Positions 49,401 to 62,500 of a DNA stretch of 64,000 nucleotides are shown here, piece after piece. Below the pieces are notes generated by a model. The model was not told where the DNA came from. It saw only the letters and a list, made by a program, of their open reading frames with translations, and did no database searches. Both the position numbers and the translations under genes were made by a program. Source of the DNA: Limanda limanda (Eukaryota; Chordata; Actinopteri; Pleuronectiformes; Pleuronectidae); NCBI RefSeq assembly GCF_963576545.1, contig NW_026870599.1, positions 1-64,000 of the forward strand, given 5' to 3'. Position 1 is the first letter of the stretch; each line of letters starts with the position of its first letter.

Positions 49401-51385
49401 AAGGTCGGAGAGACTTGGAAAGTGGTTGCATCTGGACTAATTTGGGTCCTGCAGATCGATTGGTACCATCCCCGAGCTTGTACGACCTTCGGAAGAGGTC
49501 GACCGACGAAATTCCCCCAAATCTGAGGAGATATTCTTGAATAACTTTTTTTGTGAAGGTCGGAGAGACTTGCAAGTAGGCTCTACCCCCACTAAATGGG
49601 GTAGCGCGCATCGATCGGTACCATCCTTGAGCTTCTCCGACTTTCGGAAGGGTTAGGGTTAGGGTTAGGGATGAAAGCACATAGGAGAAAGAGATATTCT
49701 TGAATAACGTTTTTTGTGAAGGTCGGAGAGACTTGCAAGTAGGCTCTACCCCCACTAAATGGGGTAGCGCGCATCGATCGGTACCATTCTTGAGCTTCTC
49801 CGACTTTCGGAAGGGTTAGGGTTAGGGTTAGGGATGAAAGCACATAGGAGAAAGAGATATTCTTGAATAACTTTTTTTGTGAAGGTCGGAGAGACTTGGA
49901 AAGTGGTTGCATCTGGACTAATTTGGGTCCTGCGGATCGATTGGTACCATCCCCGAGCTTGTACGACCTTCGGAAGAGGTCGACCGACGAAATTCCCCCA
50001 AATCTGAGGAGATATTCTTGAATAACTTTTTTTGTGAAGGTCGGAGAGACTTGCAAGTAGGCTCTACCCCCACTAAATGGGGTAGCGCGCATCGATCGGT
50101 ACCATCCTTGAGCTTTTCCGACTTTCGTAAGGGTTAGGGTTAGGGCTAGGGATGAAAGCACATAGGAGAAAGAGATATTCTTGAATAACTTTTTTTGTGA
50201 AGGTCGGAGAGACTTGCAAGTAGGCTCTACCCCCACTAAATGGGGTAGCGCGCATCGATCGGTACCATCTTTGAGCTTCTCCGACTTTCGGAAGGGTTAG
50301 GGTTAGGGTTAGGGATGAAAGCACATAGGAGAAAGAGATATTCTTGAATAACTTTTTTTGTGAAGGTCGGAGAGACTTGGAAAGTGGTTGCATCTGGACT
50401 AATTTGGGTCCTGCGGATCGATTGGTACCATCCCCGAGCTTGTACGACCTTCGGAAGAGGTCGACCGACGAAATTCCCCCAAATCTGAGGAGATATTCTT
50501 GAATAACTTTTTTTGTGAAGGTCGGAGAGACTTGCAAGTAGGCTCTACCCCCACTAAATGGGGTAGCGCGCATCGATCGGTACCATCCTTGAGCTTCTCC
50601 GACTTTCGGAAGGGTTAGGGTTAGGGTTAGGGATGAAAGCACATAGGAGAAAGAGATATTCTTGAATAACTTTTTTTGTGAAGGTCGGAGAGACTTGCAA
50701 GTAGGCTCTACCCCCACTAAATGGGGTAGCGCGCATCGATCGGTACCATCCTTGAGCTTCTCCGACTTTCGGAAGGGTTAGGGTTAGGGTTAGGGATGAA
50801 AGCACATAGGAGAAAGAGATATTCTTGAATAACTTTTTTTGTGAAGGTCGGAGAGACTTGCAAGTAGGCTCTACCCCCACTAAATGGGGTAACGCGCATC
50901 GATCGGTACCATCCTTGAGCTTCTCCGACTTTTGGAAGGGTTAGGGTTAGGGTTAGGGATGAAAGCACATAGGAGAAAGAGATATTCTTGAATAACTTTT
51001 TTTGTGAAGGTCGGAGAGACTTGCAAGTAGGCTCTACCCCCACTAAATTGGGTAGCGCGCATCGATCGGTACCATCCTTGAGCTTCTCCGACTTTCGAAA
51101 GGGTTAGGGTTAGGGTTAGGGATGAAAGCACATAGGAGAAAGAGATATTCTTGAATAACTTTTTTTGTGAAGGTCGGAGAGACTTGCAAGTAGGCTCTAC
51201 CCCCACTAAATGGGGTAGCGCGCATCGATCGGTACCATCCTTGAGCTTCTCCGACTTTCGGAAGGGTTAGGGTTAGGGTTAGGGATGAAAGCACATAGGA
51301 GAAAGAGATATTCTTGAATAACTTTTTTTGTGAAGGTCGGAGAGACTTGCAAGTAGGCTCTACCCCCACTAAATGGGGTAGCGCG
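46405..51385 (+). repeat. 4,981 bp HOR, copy 1 (22 A + 9 B)
   Basis: Eight AAB trimers at 481 bp spacing (B units at 46531 to 50379) are followed by a six-A run (50534-51511) that contains GGGGTAACGCG and AAATTGGGTAG units. The length equals 22 A plus 9 B. It carries four A* units (47648, 48129, 48610, 50053), a GGGGTATCGCG unit at 48129 and an AAATGAGGTAG unit at 48610. The left limit is the GCGCACATC versus GCGCGCATC mismatch at 46404. Confidence 0.92.
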
Positions 51386-54300
51386 CATCGATCGGTACCA
51401 TCCTTGAGCTTCTCCGACTTTCGGAAGGGTTAGGGTTAGGGTTAGGGATGAAAGCACATAGGAGAAAGAGATATTCTTGAATAACTTTTTTTGTGAAGGT
51501 CGGAGAGACTTGGAAAGTGGTTGCATCTGGACTAATTTGGGTCCTGCGGATCGATTGGTACCATCCCCGAGCTTGTACGACCTTCGGAAGAGGTCGACCG
51601 ACGAAATTCCCCCAAATCTGAGGAGATATTCTTGAATAACTTTTTTTGTGAAGGTCGGAGAGACTTGCAAGTAGGCTCTACCCCCACTAAATGGGGTAGC
51701 GCGCATCGATCGGTACCATCCTTGAGCTTCTCCGACTTTCGGAAGGGTTAGGGTTAGGGTTAGGGATGAAAGCACATAGGAGAAAGAGATATTCTTGAAT
51801 AACTTTTTTTGTGAAGGTCGGAGAGACTTGCAAGTAGGCTCTACCCCCACTAAATGGGGTAGCGCGCATCGATCGGTACCATCCTTGAGCTTCTCCGACT
51901 TTCGGAAGGGTTAGGGTTAGGGTTAGGGATGAAAGCACATAGGAGAAAGAGATATTCTTGAATAACTTTTTTTGTGAAGGTCGGAGAGACTTGGAAAGTG
52001 GTTGCATCTGGACTAATTTGGGTCCTGCAGATCGATTGGTACCATCCCCGAGCTTGTACGACCTTCGGAAGAGGTCGACCGACGAAATTCCCCCAAATCT
52101 GAGGAGATATTCTTGAATAACTTTTTTTGTGAAGGTCGGAGAGACTTGCAAGTAGGCTCTACCCCCACTAAATGGGGTAGCGCGCATCGATCGGTACCAT
52201 CCTTGAGCTTCTCCGACTTTCGGAAGGGTTAGGGTTAGGGTTAGGGATGAAAGCACATAGGAGAAAGAGATATTCTTGAATAACGTTTTTTGTGAAGGTC
52301 GGAGAGACTTGCAAGTAGGCTCTACCCCCACTAAATGGGGTAGCGCGCATCGATCGGTACCATCCTTGAGCTTCTCCGACTTTCGGAAGGGTTAGGGTTA
52401 GGGTTAGGGATGAAAGCACATAGGAGAAAGAGATATTCTTGAATAACTTTTTTTGTGAAGGTCGGAGAGACTTGGAAAGTGGTTGCATCTGGACTAATTT
52501 GGGTCCTGCGGATCGATTGGTACCATCCCCGAGCTTGTACGACCTTCGGAAGAGGTCGACCGACGAAATTCCCCCAAATCTGAGGAGATATTCTTGAATA
52601 ACTTTTTTTGTGAAGGTCGGAGAGACTTGCAAGTAGGCTCTACCCCCACTAAATGGGGTAGCGCGCATCGATCGGTACCATCCTTGAGCTTTTCCGACTT
52701 TCGTAAGGGTTAGGGTTAGGGCTAGGGATGAAAGCACATAGGAGAAAGAGATATTCTTGAATAACTTTTTTTGTGAAGGTCGGAGAGACTTGCAAGTAGG
52801 CTCTACCCCCACTAAATGGGGTAGCGCGCATCGATCGGTACCATCCTTGAGCTTCTCCGACTTTCGGAAGGGTTAGGGTTAGGGTTAGGGATGAAAGCAC
52901 ATAGGAGAAAGAGATATTCTTGAATAACTTTTTTTGTGAAGGTCGGAGAGACTTGGAAAGTGGTTGCATCTGGACTAATTTGGGTCCTGCGGATCGATTG
53001 GTACTATCCCCGAGCTTGTAAGACCTTCGGAAGAGGTCGACCGACGAAATTCCCCCAAATCTGAGGAGATATTCTTGAATAACTTTTTTTGTGAAGGTCG
53101 GAGAGACTTGCAAGTAGGCTCTACCCCCACTAAATGGGGTATCGCGCATCGATCGGTACCATCCTTGAGCTTTTCCGACTTTCGTAAGGGTTAGGGTTAG
53201 GGCTAGGGATGAAAGCACATAGGAGAAAGAGATATTCTTGAATAACTTTTTTTGTGAAGGTCGGAGAGACTTGCAAGTAGGCTCTACCCCCACTAAATGG
53301 GGTAGCGCACATCGATCGGTACCATCCTTGAGCTTCTCCGACTTTCGGAAGGGTTAGGGTTAGGGTTAGGGATGAAAGCACATAGGAGAAAGAGATATTC
53401 TTGAATAACTTTTTTTGTGAAGGTCGGAGAGACTTGGAAAGTGGTTGCATCTGGACTAATTTGGGTCCTGCGGATCGATTGGTACCATCCCCGAGCTTGT
53501 ACGACCTTCGGAAGAGGTCGACCGACGAAATTCCCCCAAATCTGAGGAGATATTCTTGAATAACTTTTTTTGTGAAGGTCGGAGAGACTTGCAAGTAGGC
53601 TCTACCCCCACTAAATGAGGTAGCGCGCATCGATCGGTACCATCTTTGAGCTTTTCCGACTTTCGTAAGGGTTAGGGTTAGGGCTAGGGATGAAAGCACA
53701 TAGGAGAAAGAGATATTCTTGAATAACTTTTTTTGTGAAGGTCGGAGAGACTTGCAAGTAGGCTCTACCCCCACTAAATGGGGTAGCGCGCATCGATCGG
53801 TACCATCCTTGAGCTTCTCCGACTTTCGGAAGGGTTAGGGTTAGGGTTAGGGATGAAAGCACATAGGAGAAAGAGATATTCTTGAATAACTTTTTTTGTG
53901 AAGGTCGGAGAGACTTGGAAAGTGGTTGCATCTGGACTAATTTGGGTCCTGCGGATCGATTGGTACCATCCCCGAGCTTGTACGACCTTCGGAAGAGGTC
54001 GACCGACGAAATTCCCCCAAATCTGAGGAGATATTCTTGAATAACTTTTTTTGTGAAGGTCGGAGAGACTTGCAAGTAGGCTCTACCCCCACTAAATGGG
54101 GTAGCGCGCATCGATCGGTACCATCCTTGAGCTTCTCCGACTTTCGGAAGGGTTAGGGTTAGGGTTAGGGATGAAAGCACATAGGAGAAAGAGATATTCT
54201 TGAATAACTTTTTTTGTGAAGGTCGGAGAGACTTGCAAGTAGGCTCTACCCCCACTAAATGGGGTAGCGCGCATCGATCGGTACCATCCTTGAGCTTCTC

Positions 54301-56366
54301 CGACTTTCGGAAGGGTTAGGGTTAGGGTTAGGGATGAAAGCACATAGGAGAAAGAGATATTCTTGAATAACGTTTTTTGTGAAGGTCGGAGAGACTTGGA
54401 AAGTGGTTGCATCTGGACTAATTTGGGTCCTGCAGATCGATTGGTACCATCCCCGAGCTTGTACGACCTTCGGAAGAGGTCGACCGACGAAATTCCCCCA
54501 AATCTGAGGAGATATTCTTGAATAACTTTTTTTGTGAAGGTCGGAGAGACTTGCAAGTAGGCTCTACCCCCACTAAATGGGGTAGCGCGCATCGATCGGT
54601 ACCATCCTTGAGCTTCTCCGACTTTCGGAAGGGTTAGGGTTAGGGTTAGGGATGAAAGCACATAGGAGAAAGAGATATTCTTGAATAACGTTTTTTGTGA
54701 AGGTCGGAGAGACTTGCAAGTAGGCTCTACCCCCACTAAATGGGGTAGCGCGCATCGATCGGTACCATTCTTGAGCTTCTCCGACTTTCGGAAGGGTTAG
54801 GGTTAGGGTTAGGGATGAAAGCACATAGGAGAAAGAGATATTCTTGAATAACTTTTTTTGTGAAGGTCGGAGAGACTTGGAAAGTGGTTGCATCTGGACT
54901 AATTTGGGTCCTGCGGATCGATTGGTACCATCCCCGAGCTTGTACGACCTTCGGAAGAGGTCGACCGACGAAATTCCCCCAAATCTGAGGAGATATTCTT
55001 GAATAACTTTTTTTGTGAAGGTCGGAGAGACTTGCAAGTAGGCTCTACCCCCACTAAATGGGGTAGCGCGCATCGATCGGTACCATCCTTGAGCTTTTCC
55101 GACTTTCGTAAGGGTTAGGGTTAGGGCTAGGGATGAAAGCACATAGGAGAAAGAGATATTCTTGAATAACTTTTTTTGTGAAGGTCGGAGAGACTTGCAA
55201 GTAGGCTCTACCCCCACTAAATGGGGTAGCGCGCATCGATCGGTACCATCCTTGAGCTTCTCCGACTTTCGGAAGGGTTAGGGTTAGGGTTAGGGATGAA
55301 AGCACATAGGAGAAAGAGATATTCTTGAATAACTTTTTTTGTGAAGGTCGGAGAGACTTGGAAAGTGGTTGCATCTGGACTAATTTGGGTCCTGCGGATC
55401 GATTGGTACCATCCCCGAGCTTGTACGACCTTCGGAAGAGGTCGACCGACGAAATTCCCCCAAATCTGAGGAGATATTCTTGAATAACTTTTTTTGTGAA
55501 GGTCGGAGAGACTTGCAAGTAGGCTCTACCCCCACTAAATGGGGTAGCGCGCATCGATCGGTACCATCCTTGAGCTTCTCCGACTTTCGGAAGGGTTAGG
55601 GTTAGGGTTAGGGATGAAAGCACATAGGAGAAAGAGATATTCTTGAATAACTTTTTTTGTGAAGGTCGGAGAGACTTGCAAGTAGGCTCTACCCCCACTA
55701 AATGGGGTAGCGCGCATCGATCGGTACCATCCTTGAGCTTCTCCGACTTTCGGAAGGGTTAGGGTTAGGGTTAGGGATGAAAGCACATAGGAGAAAGAGA
55801 TATTCTTGAATAACTTTTTTTGTGAAGGTCGGAGAGACTTGCAAGTAGGCTCTACCCCCACTAAATGGGGTAACGCGCATCGATCGGTACCATCCTTGAG
55901 CTTCTCCGACTTTTGGAAGGGTTAGGGTTAGGGTTAGGGATGAAAGCACATAGGAGAAAGAGATATTCTTGAATAACTTTTTTTGTGAAGGTCGGAGAGA
56001 CTTGCAAGTAGGCTCTACCCCCACTAAATTGGGTAGCGCGCATCGATCGGTACCATCCTTGAGCTTCTCCGACTTTCGAAAGGGTTAGGGTTAGGGTTAG
56101 GGATGAAAGCACATAGGAGAAAGAGATATTCTTGAATAACTTTTTTTGTGAAGGTCGGAGAGACTTGCAAGTAGGCTCTACCCCCACTAAATGGGGTAGC
56201 GCGCATCGATCGGTACCATCCTTGAGCTTCTCCGACTTTCGGAAGGGTTAGGGTTAGGGTTAGGGATGAAAGCACATAGGAGAAAGAGATATTCTTGAAT
56301 AACTTTTTTTGTGAAGGTCGGAGAGACTTGCAAGTAGGCTCTACCCCCACTAAATGGGGTAGCGCG
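51386..56366 (+). repeat. 4,981 bp HOR, copy 2
   Basis: Same 31-monomer order as copy 1. Three substitutions against copy 1 were noticed: GGTACTATCC in the B at 52955, AACGTTTTTTG near 54371 where copy 1 has the T7 form, and CATCCTTGAG near 55250 where copy 1 has CATCTTTGAG. All landmark variants (GGGGTATCGCG, AAATGAGGTAG, AAATTGGGTAG) recur at +4,981. Confidence 0.92.
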
Positions 56367-59300
56367 CATCGATCGGTACCATCCTTGAGCTTCTCCGACT
56401 TTCGGAAGGGTTAGGGTTAGGGTTAGGGATGAAAGCACATAGGAGAAAGAGATATTCTTGAATAACTTTTTTTGTGAAGGTCGGAGAGACTTGGAAAGTG
56501 GTTGCATCTGGACTAATTTGGGTCCTGCGGATCGATTGGTACCATCCCCGAGCTTGTACGACCTTCGGAAGAGGTCGACCGACGAAATTCCCCCAAATCT
56601 GAGGAGATATTCTTGAATAACTTTTTTTGTGAAGGTCGGAGAGACTTGCAAGTAGGCTCTACCCCCACTAAATGGGGTAGCGCGCATCGATCGGTACCAT
56701 CCTTGAGCTTCTCCGACTTTCGGAAGGGTTAGGGTTAGGGTTAGGGATGAAAGCACATAGGAGAAAGAGATATTCTTGAATAACTTTTTTTGTGAAGGTC
56801 GGAGAGACTTGCAAGTAGGCTCTACCCCCACTAAATGGGGTAGCGCGCATCGATCGGTACCATCCTTGAGCTTCTCCGACTTTCGGAAGGGTTAGGGTTA
56901 GGGTTAGGGATGAAAGCACATAGGAGAAAGAGATATTCTTGAATAACTTTTTTTGTGAAGGTCGGAGAGACTTGGAAAGTGGTTGCATCTGGACTAATTT
57001 GGGTCCTGCAGATCGATTGGTACCATCCCCGAGCTTGTACGACCTTCGGAAGAGGTCGACCGACGAAATTCCCCCAAATCTGAGGAGATATTCTTGAATA
57101 ACTTTTTTTGTGAAGGTCGGAGAGACTTGCAAGTAGGCTCTACCCCCACTAAATGGGGTAGCGCGCATCGATCGGTACCATCCTTGAGCTTCTCCGACTT
57201 TCGGAAGGGTTAGGGTTAGGGTTAGGGATGAAAGCACATAGGAGAAAGAGATATTCTTGAATAACGTTTTTTGTGAAGGTCGGAGAGACTTGCAAGTAGG
57301 CTCTACCCCCACTAAATGGGGTAGCGCGCATCGATCGGTACCATCCTTGAGCTTCTCCGACTTTCGGAAGGGTTAGGGTTAGGGTTAGGGATGAAAGCAC
57401 ATAGGAGAAAGAGATATTCTTGAATAACTTTTTTTGTGAAGGTCGGAGAGACTTGGAAAGTGGTTGCATCTGGACTAATTTGGGTCCTGCGGATCGATTG
57501 GTACCATCCCCGAGCTTGTACGACCTTCGGAAGAGGTCGACCGACGAAATTCCCCCAAATCTGAGGAGATATTCTTGAATAACTTTTTTTGTGAAGGTCG
57601 GAGAGACTTGCAAGTAGGCTCTACCCCCACTAAATGGGGTAGCGCGCATCGATCGGTACCATCCTTGAGCTTTTCCGACTTTCGTAAGGGTTAGGGTTAG
57701 GGCTAGGGATGAAAGCACATAGGAGAAAGAGATATTCTTGAATAACTTTTTTTGTGAAGGTCGGAGAGACTTGCAAGTAGGCTCTACCCCCACTAAATGG
57801 GGTAGCGCGCATCGATCGGTACCATCCTTGAGCTTCTCCGACTTTCGGAAGGGTTAGGGTTAGGGTTAGGGATGAAAGCACATAGGAGAAAGAGATATTC
57901 TTGAATAACTTTTTTTGTGAAGGTCGGAGAGACTTGGAAAGTGGTTGCATCTGGACTAATTTGGGTCCTGCGGATCGATTGGTACCATCCCCGAGCTTGT
58001 AAGACCTTCGGAAGAGGTCGACCGACGAAATTCCCCCAAATCTGAGGAGATATTCTTGAATAACTTTTTTTGTGAAGGTCGGAGAGACTTGCAAGTAGGC
58101 TCTACCCCCACTAAATGGGGTATCGCGCATCGATCGGTACCATCCTTGAGCTTTTCCGACTTTCGTAAGGGTTAGGGCTAGGGATGAAAGCACATAGGAG
58201 AAAGAGATATTCTTGAATAACTTTTTTTGTGAAGGTCGGAGAGACTTGCAAGTAGGCTCTACCCCCACTAAATGGGGTAGCGCACATCGATCGGTACCAT
58301 CCTTGAGCTTCTCCGACTTTCGGAAGGGTTAGGGTTAGGGTTAGGGATGAAAGCACATAGGAGAAAGAGATATTCTTGAATAACTTTTTTTGTGAAGGTC
58401 GGAGAGACTTGGAAAGTGGTTGCATCTGGACTAATTTGGGTCCTGCGGATCGATTGGTACCATCCCCGAGCTTGTACGACCTTCGGAAGAGGTCGACCGA
58501 CGAAATTCCCCCAAATCTGAGGAGATATTCTTGAATAACTTTTTTTGTGAAGGTCGGAGAGACTTGCAAGTAGGCTCTACCCCCACTAAATGAGGTAGCG
58601 CGCATCGATCGGTACCATCTTTGAGCTTTTCCGACTTTCGTAAGGGTTAGGGTTAGGGCTAGGGATGAAAGCAAATAGGAGAAAGAGATATTCTTGAATA
58701 ACTTTTTTTGTGAAGGTCGGAGAGACTTGCAAGTAGGCTCTACCCCCACTAAATGGGGTTGCGCGCATCGATCGGTACCATCCTTGAGCTTCTCCGACTT
58801 TCGGAAGGGTTAGGGTTAGGGTTAGGGATGAAAGCACATAGGAGAAAGAGATATTCTTGAATAACTTTTTTTGTGAAGGTCGGAGAGACTTGGAAAGTGG
58901 TTGCATCTGGACTAATTTGGGTCCTGCGGATCGATTGGTACCATCCCCGAGCTTGTACGACCTTCGGAAGAGGTCGACCGACGAAATTCCCCCAAATCTG
59001 AGGAGATATTCTTGAATAACTTTTTTTGTGAAGGTCGGAGAGACTTGCAAGTAGGCTCTACCCCCACTAAATGGGGTAGCGCGCATCGATCGGTACCATC
59101 CTTGAGCTTCTCCGACTTTCGGAAGGGTTAGGGTTAGGGTTAGGGATGAAAGCACATAGGAGAAAGAGATATTCTTGAATAACTTTTTTTGTGAAGGTCG
59201 GAGAGACTTGCAAGTAGGCTCTACCCCCACTAAATTGGGTAGCGCGCATCGATCGGTACCATCCTTGAGCTTCTCCGACTTTCGAAAGGGTTAGGGTTAG

Positions 59301-59572
59301 GGTTAGGGATGAAAGCACATAGGAGAAAGAGATATTCTTGAATAACTTTTTTTGTGAAGGTCGGAGAGACTTGCAAGTAGGCTCTACCCCCACTAAATGG
59401 GGTAGCGCGCATCGATCGGTACCATCCTTGAGCTTCTCCGACTTTCGGAAGGGTTAGGGTTAGGGTTAGGGATGAAAGCACATAGGAGAAAGAGATATTC
59501 TTGAATAACTTTTTTTGTGAAGGTCGGAGAGACTTGCAAGTAGGCTCTACCCCCACTAAATGGGGTAGCGCG
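56367..59572 (+). repeat. 4,981 bp HOR, copy 3, lacking 11 monomers
   Basis: It follows copy 2 at +4,981 until about 58.15 kb, where one TTAGGG hexamer is missing (unit 58091-58247, 157 bp), then at +4,975. After the A unit at 59047 it jumps to the AAATTGGGTAG unit (59210), which in copy 2 lies 1,932 bp after the matching unit, not 163 bp. The missing 1,769 bp equals exactly eight A plus three B. Private changes include GCAAATAGG near 58673 and GGGGTTGCG near 58760. Confidence 0.88.
58091..58247 (+). repeat. A* monomer with shortened telomeric tract (157 bp)
   Basis: One TTAGGG is missing, leaving AAGGG, TTAGGG and CTAGGG, so only three GGG runs remain. The two older copies of this HOR position (48129 and 53110) keep the full tract, so the loss happened after duplication. 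Confidence 0.93.
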
Positions 59573-62500
59573 CATCGATCGGTACCATCCTTGAGCTTCT
59601 CCGACTTTCGGAAGGGTTAGGGTTAGGGTTAGGGATGAAAGCACATAGGAGAAAGAGATATTCTTGAATAACTTTTTTTGTGAAGGTCGGAGAGACTTGA
59701 AAAGTGGTTGCATCTGGACTAATTTGGGTCCTGCGGATCGATTGGTACCATCCCCGAGCTTGTACGACCTTCGGAAGAGGTCGACCGACGAAATTCCCCC
59801 AAATCTGAGGAGATATTCTTGAATAACTTTTTTTGTGAAGGTCGGAGAGACTTGCAAGTAGGCTCTACCCCCACTAAATGGGGTAGCGCGCATCGATCGG
59901 TACCATCCTTGAGCTTCTCCGACTTTCGGAAGGGTTAGGGTTAGGGTTAGGGATGAAAGCACATAGGAGAAAGAGATATTCTTGAATAACTTTTTTTGTG
60001 AAGGTCGGAGAGACTTGCAAGTAGGCTCTACCCCCACTAAATGGGGTAGCGCGCATCGATCGGTACCATCCTTGAGCTTCTCCGACTTTCGGAAGGGTTA
60101 GGGTTAGGGTTAGGGATGAAAGCACATAGGAGAAAGAGATATTCTTGAATAACTTTTTTTGTGAAGGTCGGAGAGACTTGGAAAGTGGTTGCATCTGGAC
60201 TAATTTGGGTCCTGCGGATCGATTGGTACCATCCCCGAGCTTGTACGACCTTCGGAAGAGGTCGACCGACGAAATTCCCCCAAATCTGAGGAGATATTCT
60301 TGAATAACTTTTTTTGTGAAGGTCGGAGAGACTTGCAAGTAGGCTCTACCCCCACTAAATGGGGTTGCGCGCATCGATCGGTACCATCCTTGAGCTTCTC
60401 CGACTTTCGGAAGGGTTAGGGTTAGGGTTAGGGATGAAAGCACATAGGAGAAAGAGATATTCTTGAATAACTTTTTTTGTGAAGGTCGGAGAGACTTGCA
60501 AGTAGACTCTACCCCCACTAAATGGGGTAGCGCACATCGATCGGTACCATCCTTGAGCTTTTCCGACTTTCGGAAGGGTTAGGGTTAGGGTTAGGGATGA
60601 AAGCACATAGGAGAAAGAGATATTCTTGAATAACTTTTTTTGTGAAGGTCGGAGAGACTTGGAAAGTGGTTGCATCTGGACTAATTTGGGTCCTGCAGAT
60701 CGATTGGTACCATCCCCGAGCTTGTACGACCTTCGAAAGAGGTCGACCGACGAAATTCCCCCAAATCTGAGGAGATATTCTTGAATAACTTTTTTTGTGA
60801 AGGTCGGAGAGACTTGCAAGTAGGCTCTACCCCCACTAAATGGGGTTGCGCGCATCGATCGGTACCATCCTTGAGCTTCTCCGACTTTCGGAAGGGTTAG
60901 GGTTAGGGTTAGGGATGAAAGCACATAGGAGAAAGAGATATTCTTGAATAACTTTTTTTGTGAAGGTCGGAGAGACTTGGAAAGTGGTTGCATCTGGACT
61001 AATTTGGGTCCTGCGGATCGATTGGTACCATCCCCGAGCTTGTACGACCTTCGGAAGAGGTCGACCGACGAAATTCCCCCAAATCTGAGGAGATATTCTT
61101 GAATAACTTTTTTTGTGAAGGTCGGAGAGACTTGCAAGTAGGCTCTACCCCCACTAAATGGGGTAGCGCGCATCGATCGGTACCATCCTTGAGCTTCTCC
61201 GACTTTCGGAAGGGTTAGGGTTAGGGTTAGGGATGAAAGCACATAGGAGAAAGAGATATTCTTGAATAACTTTTTTTGTGAAGGTCGGAGAGACTTGCAA
61301 GTAGGCTCTACCCCCACTAAATGGGGTAGCGCTCATCGATCGGTACCATCCTTGAGCTTCTCCGACTTTCGGAAGGGTTAGGGTTAGGGTTAGGGATGAA
61401 AGCACATAGGAGAAAGAGATATTCTTGAATAACTTTTTTTTTGAAGGTCGGAGAGACTTGCAAGTAGGCTCTACCCCCACTAAATGGGGTAGCGCGCATC
61501 GATCGGTACCATCCTTGAGCTTCTCCGACTCTCGGAAGGGTTAGGGTTAGGGTTAGGGATGAAAGCACATAGGAGAAAGAGATATTCTTGAATAACTTTT
61601 TTTGTGAAGGTCGGAGAGACTTGGAAAGTGGTTGCATCTGGACTAATTTGGGTCCTGCGGATCGATTGGTACCATCCCCGAGCTTGTACGACCTTCGGAA
61701 GAGGTCGACCGACGAAATTCCCCCAAATCTGAGGAGATATTCTTGAATAACTTTTTTTGTGAAGGTCGGAGAGACTTGCAAGTAGGCTCTACCCCCACTA
61801 AATGGGGTAGCGCGCATCGATCGGTACCATCCTTGAGCTTCTCCGACTTTCGGAAGGGTTAGGGTTAGGGTTAGGGATGAAAGCACATAGGAGAAAGAGA
61901 TATTCTTGAATAACGTTTTTTGTGAAGGTCGGAGAGACTTGAAAGTAGGCTCTACCCCCACTAAATGGGGTAGCGCGCATCGATCGGTACCATCCTTGAG
62001 CTTCTCCGACTTTCGGAAGGGTTAGGGTTAGGGTTAGGGATGAAAGCACATAGGAGAAAGAGATATTCTTGAATAACTTTTTTTGTGAAGGTCGGAGAGA
62101 CTTGCAAGTAGGCTCTACCCCCACTAAATGGGGTAGCGCGCATCGATCGGTACCATCCTTGAGCTTCTCCGACTTTCGGAAGGGTTAGGGTTAGGGTTAG
62201 GGATGAAAGCACATAGGAGAAAGAGATATTCTTGAATAACGTTTTTTGTGAAGGTCGGAGAGACTTGCAAGTAGGCTCTACCCCCACTAAATGGGGTAGC
62301 GCGCATCGATCGGTACCATCCTTGAGCTTCTCCGACTTTCGGAAGGGTTAGGGTTAGGGTTAGGGATGAAAGCACATAGGAGAAAGAGATATTCTTGAAT
62401 AACTTTTTTTGTGAAGGTCGGAGAGACTTGGCAAGTGGTTGCATCTGGACTAATTTGGGTCCTGCGGATCGATTGGTACCATCCCCGAGCTTGTACGACC

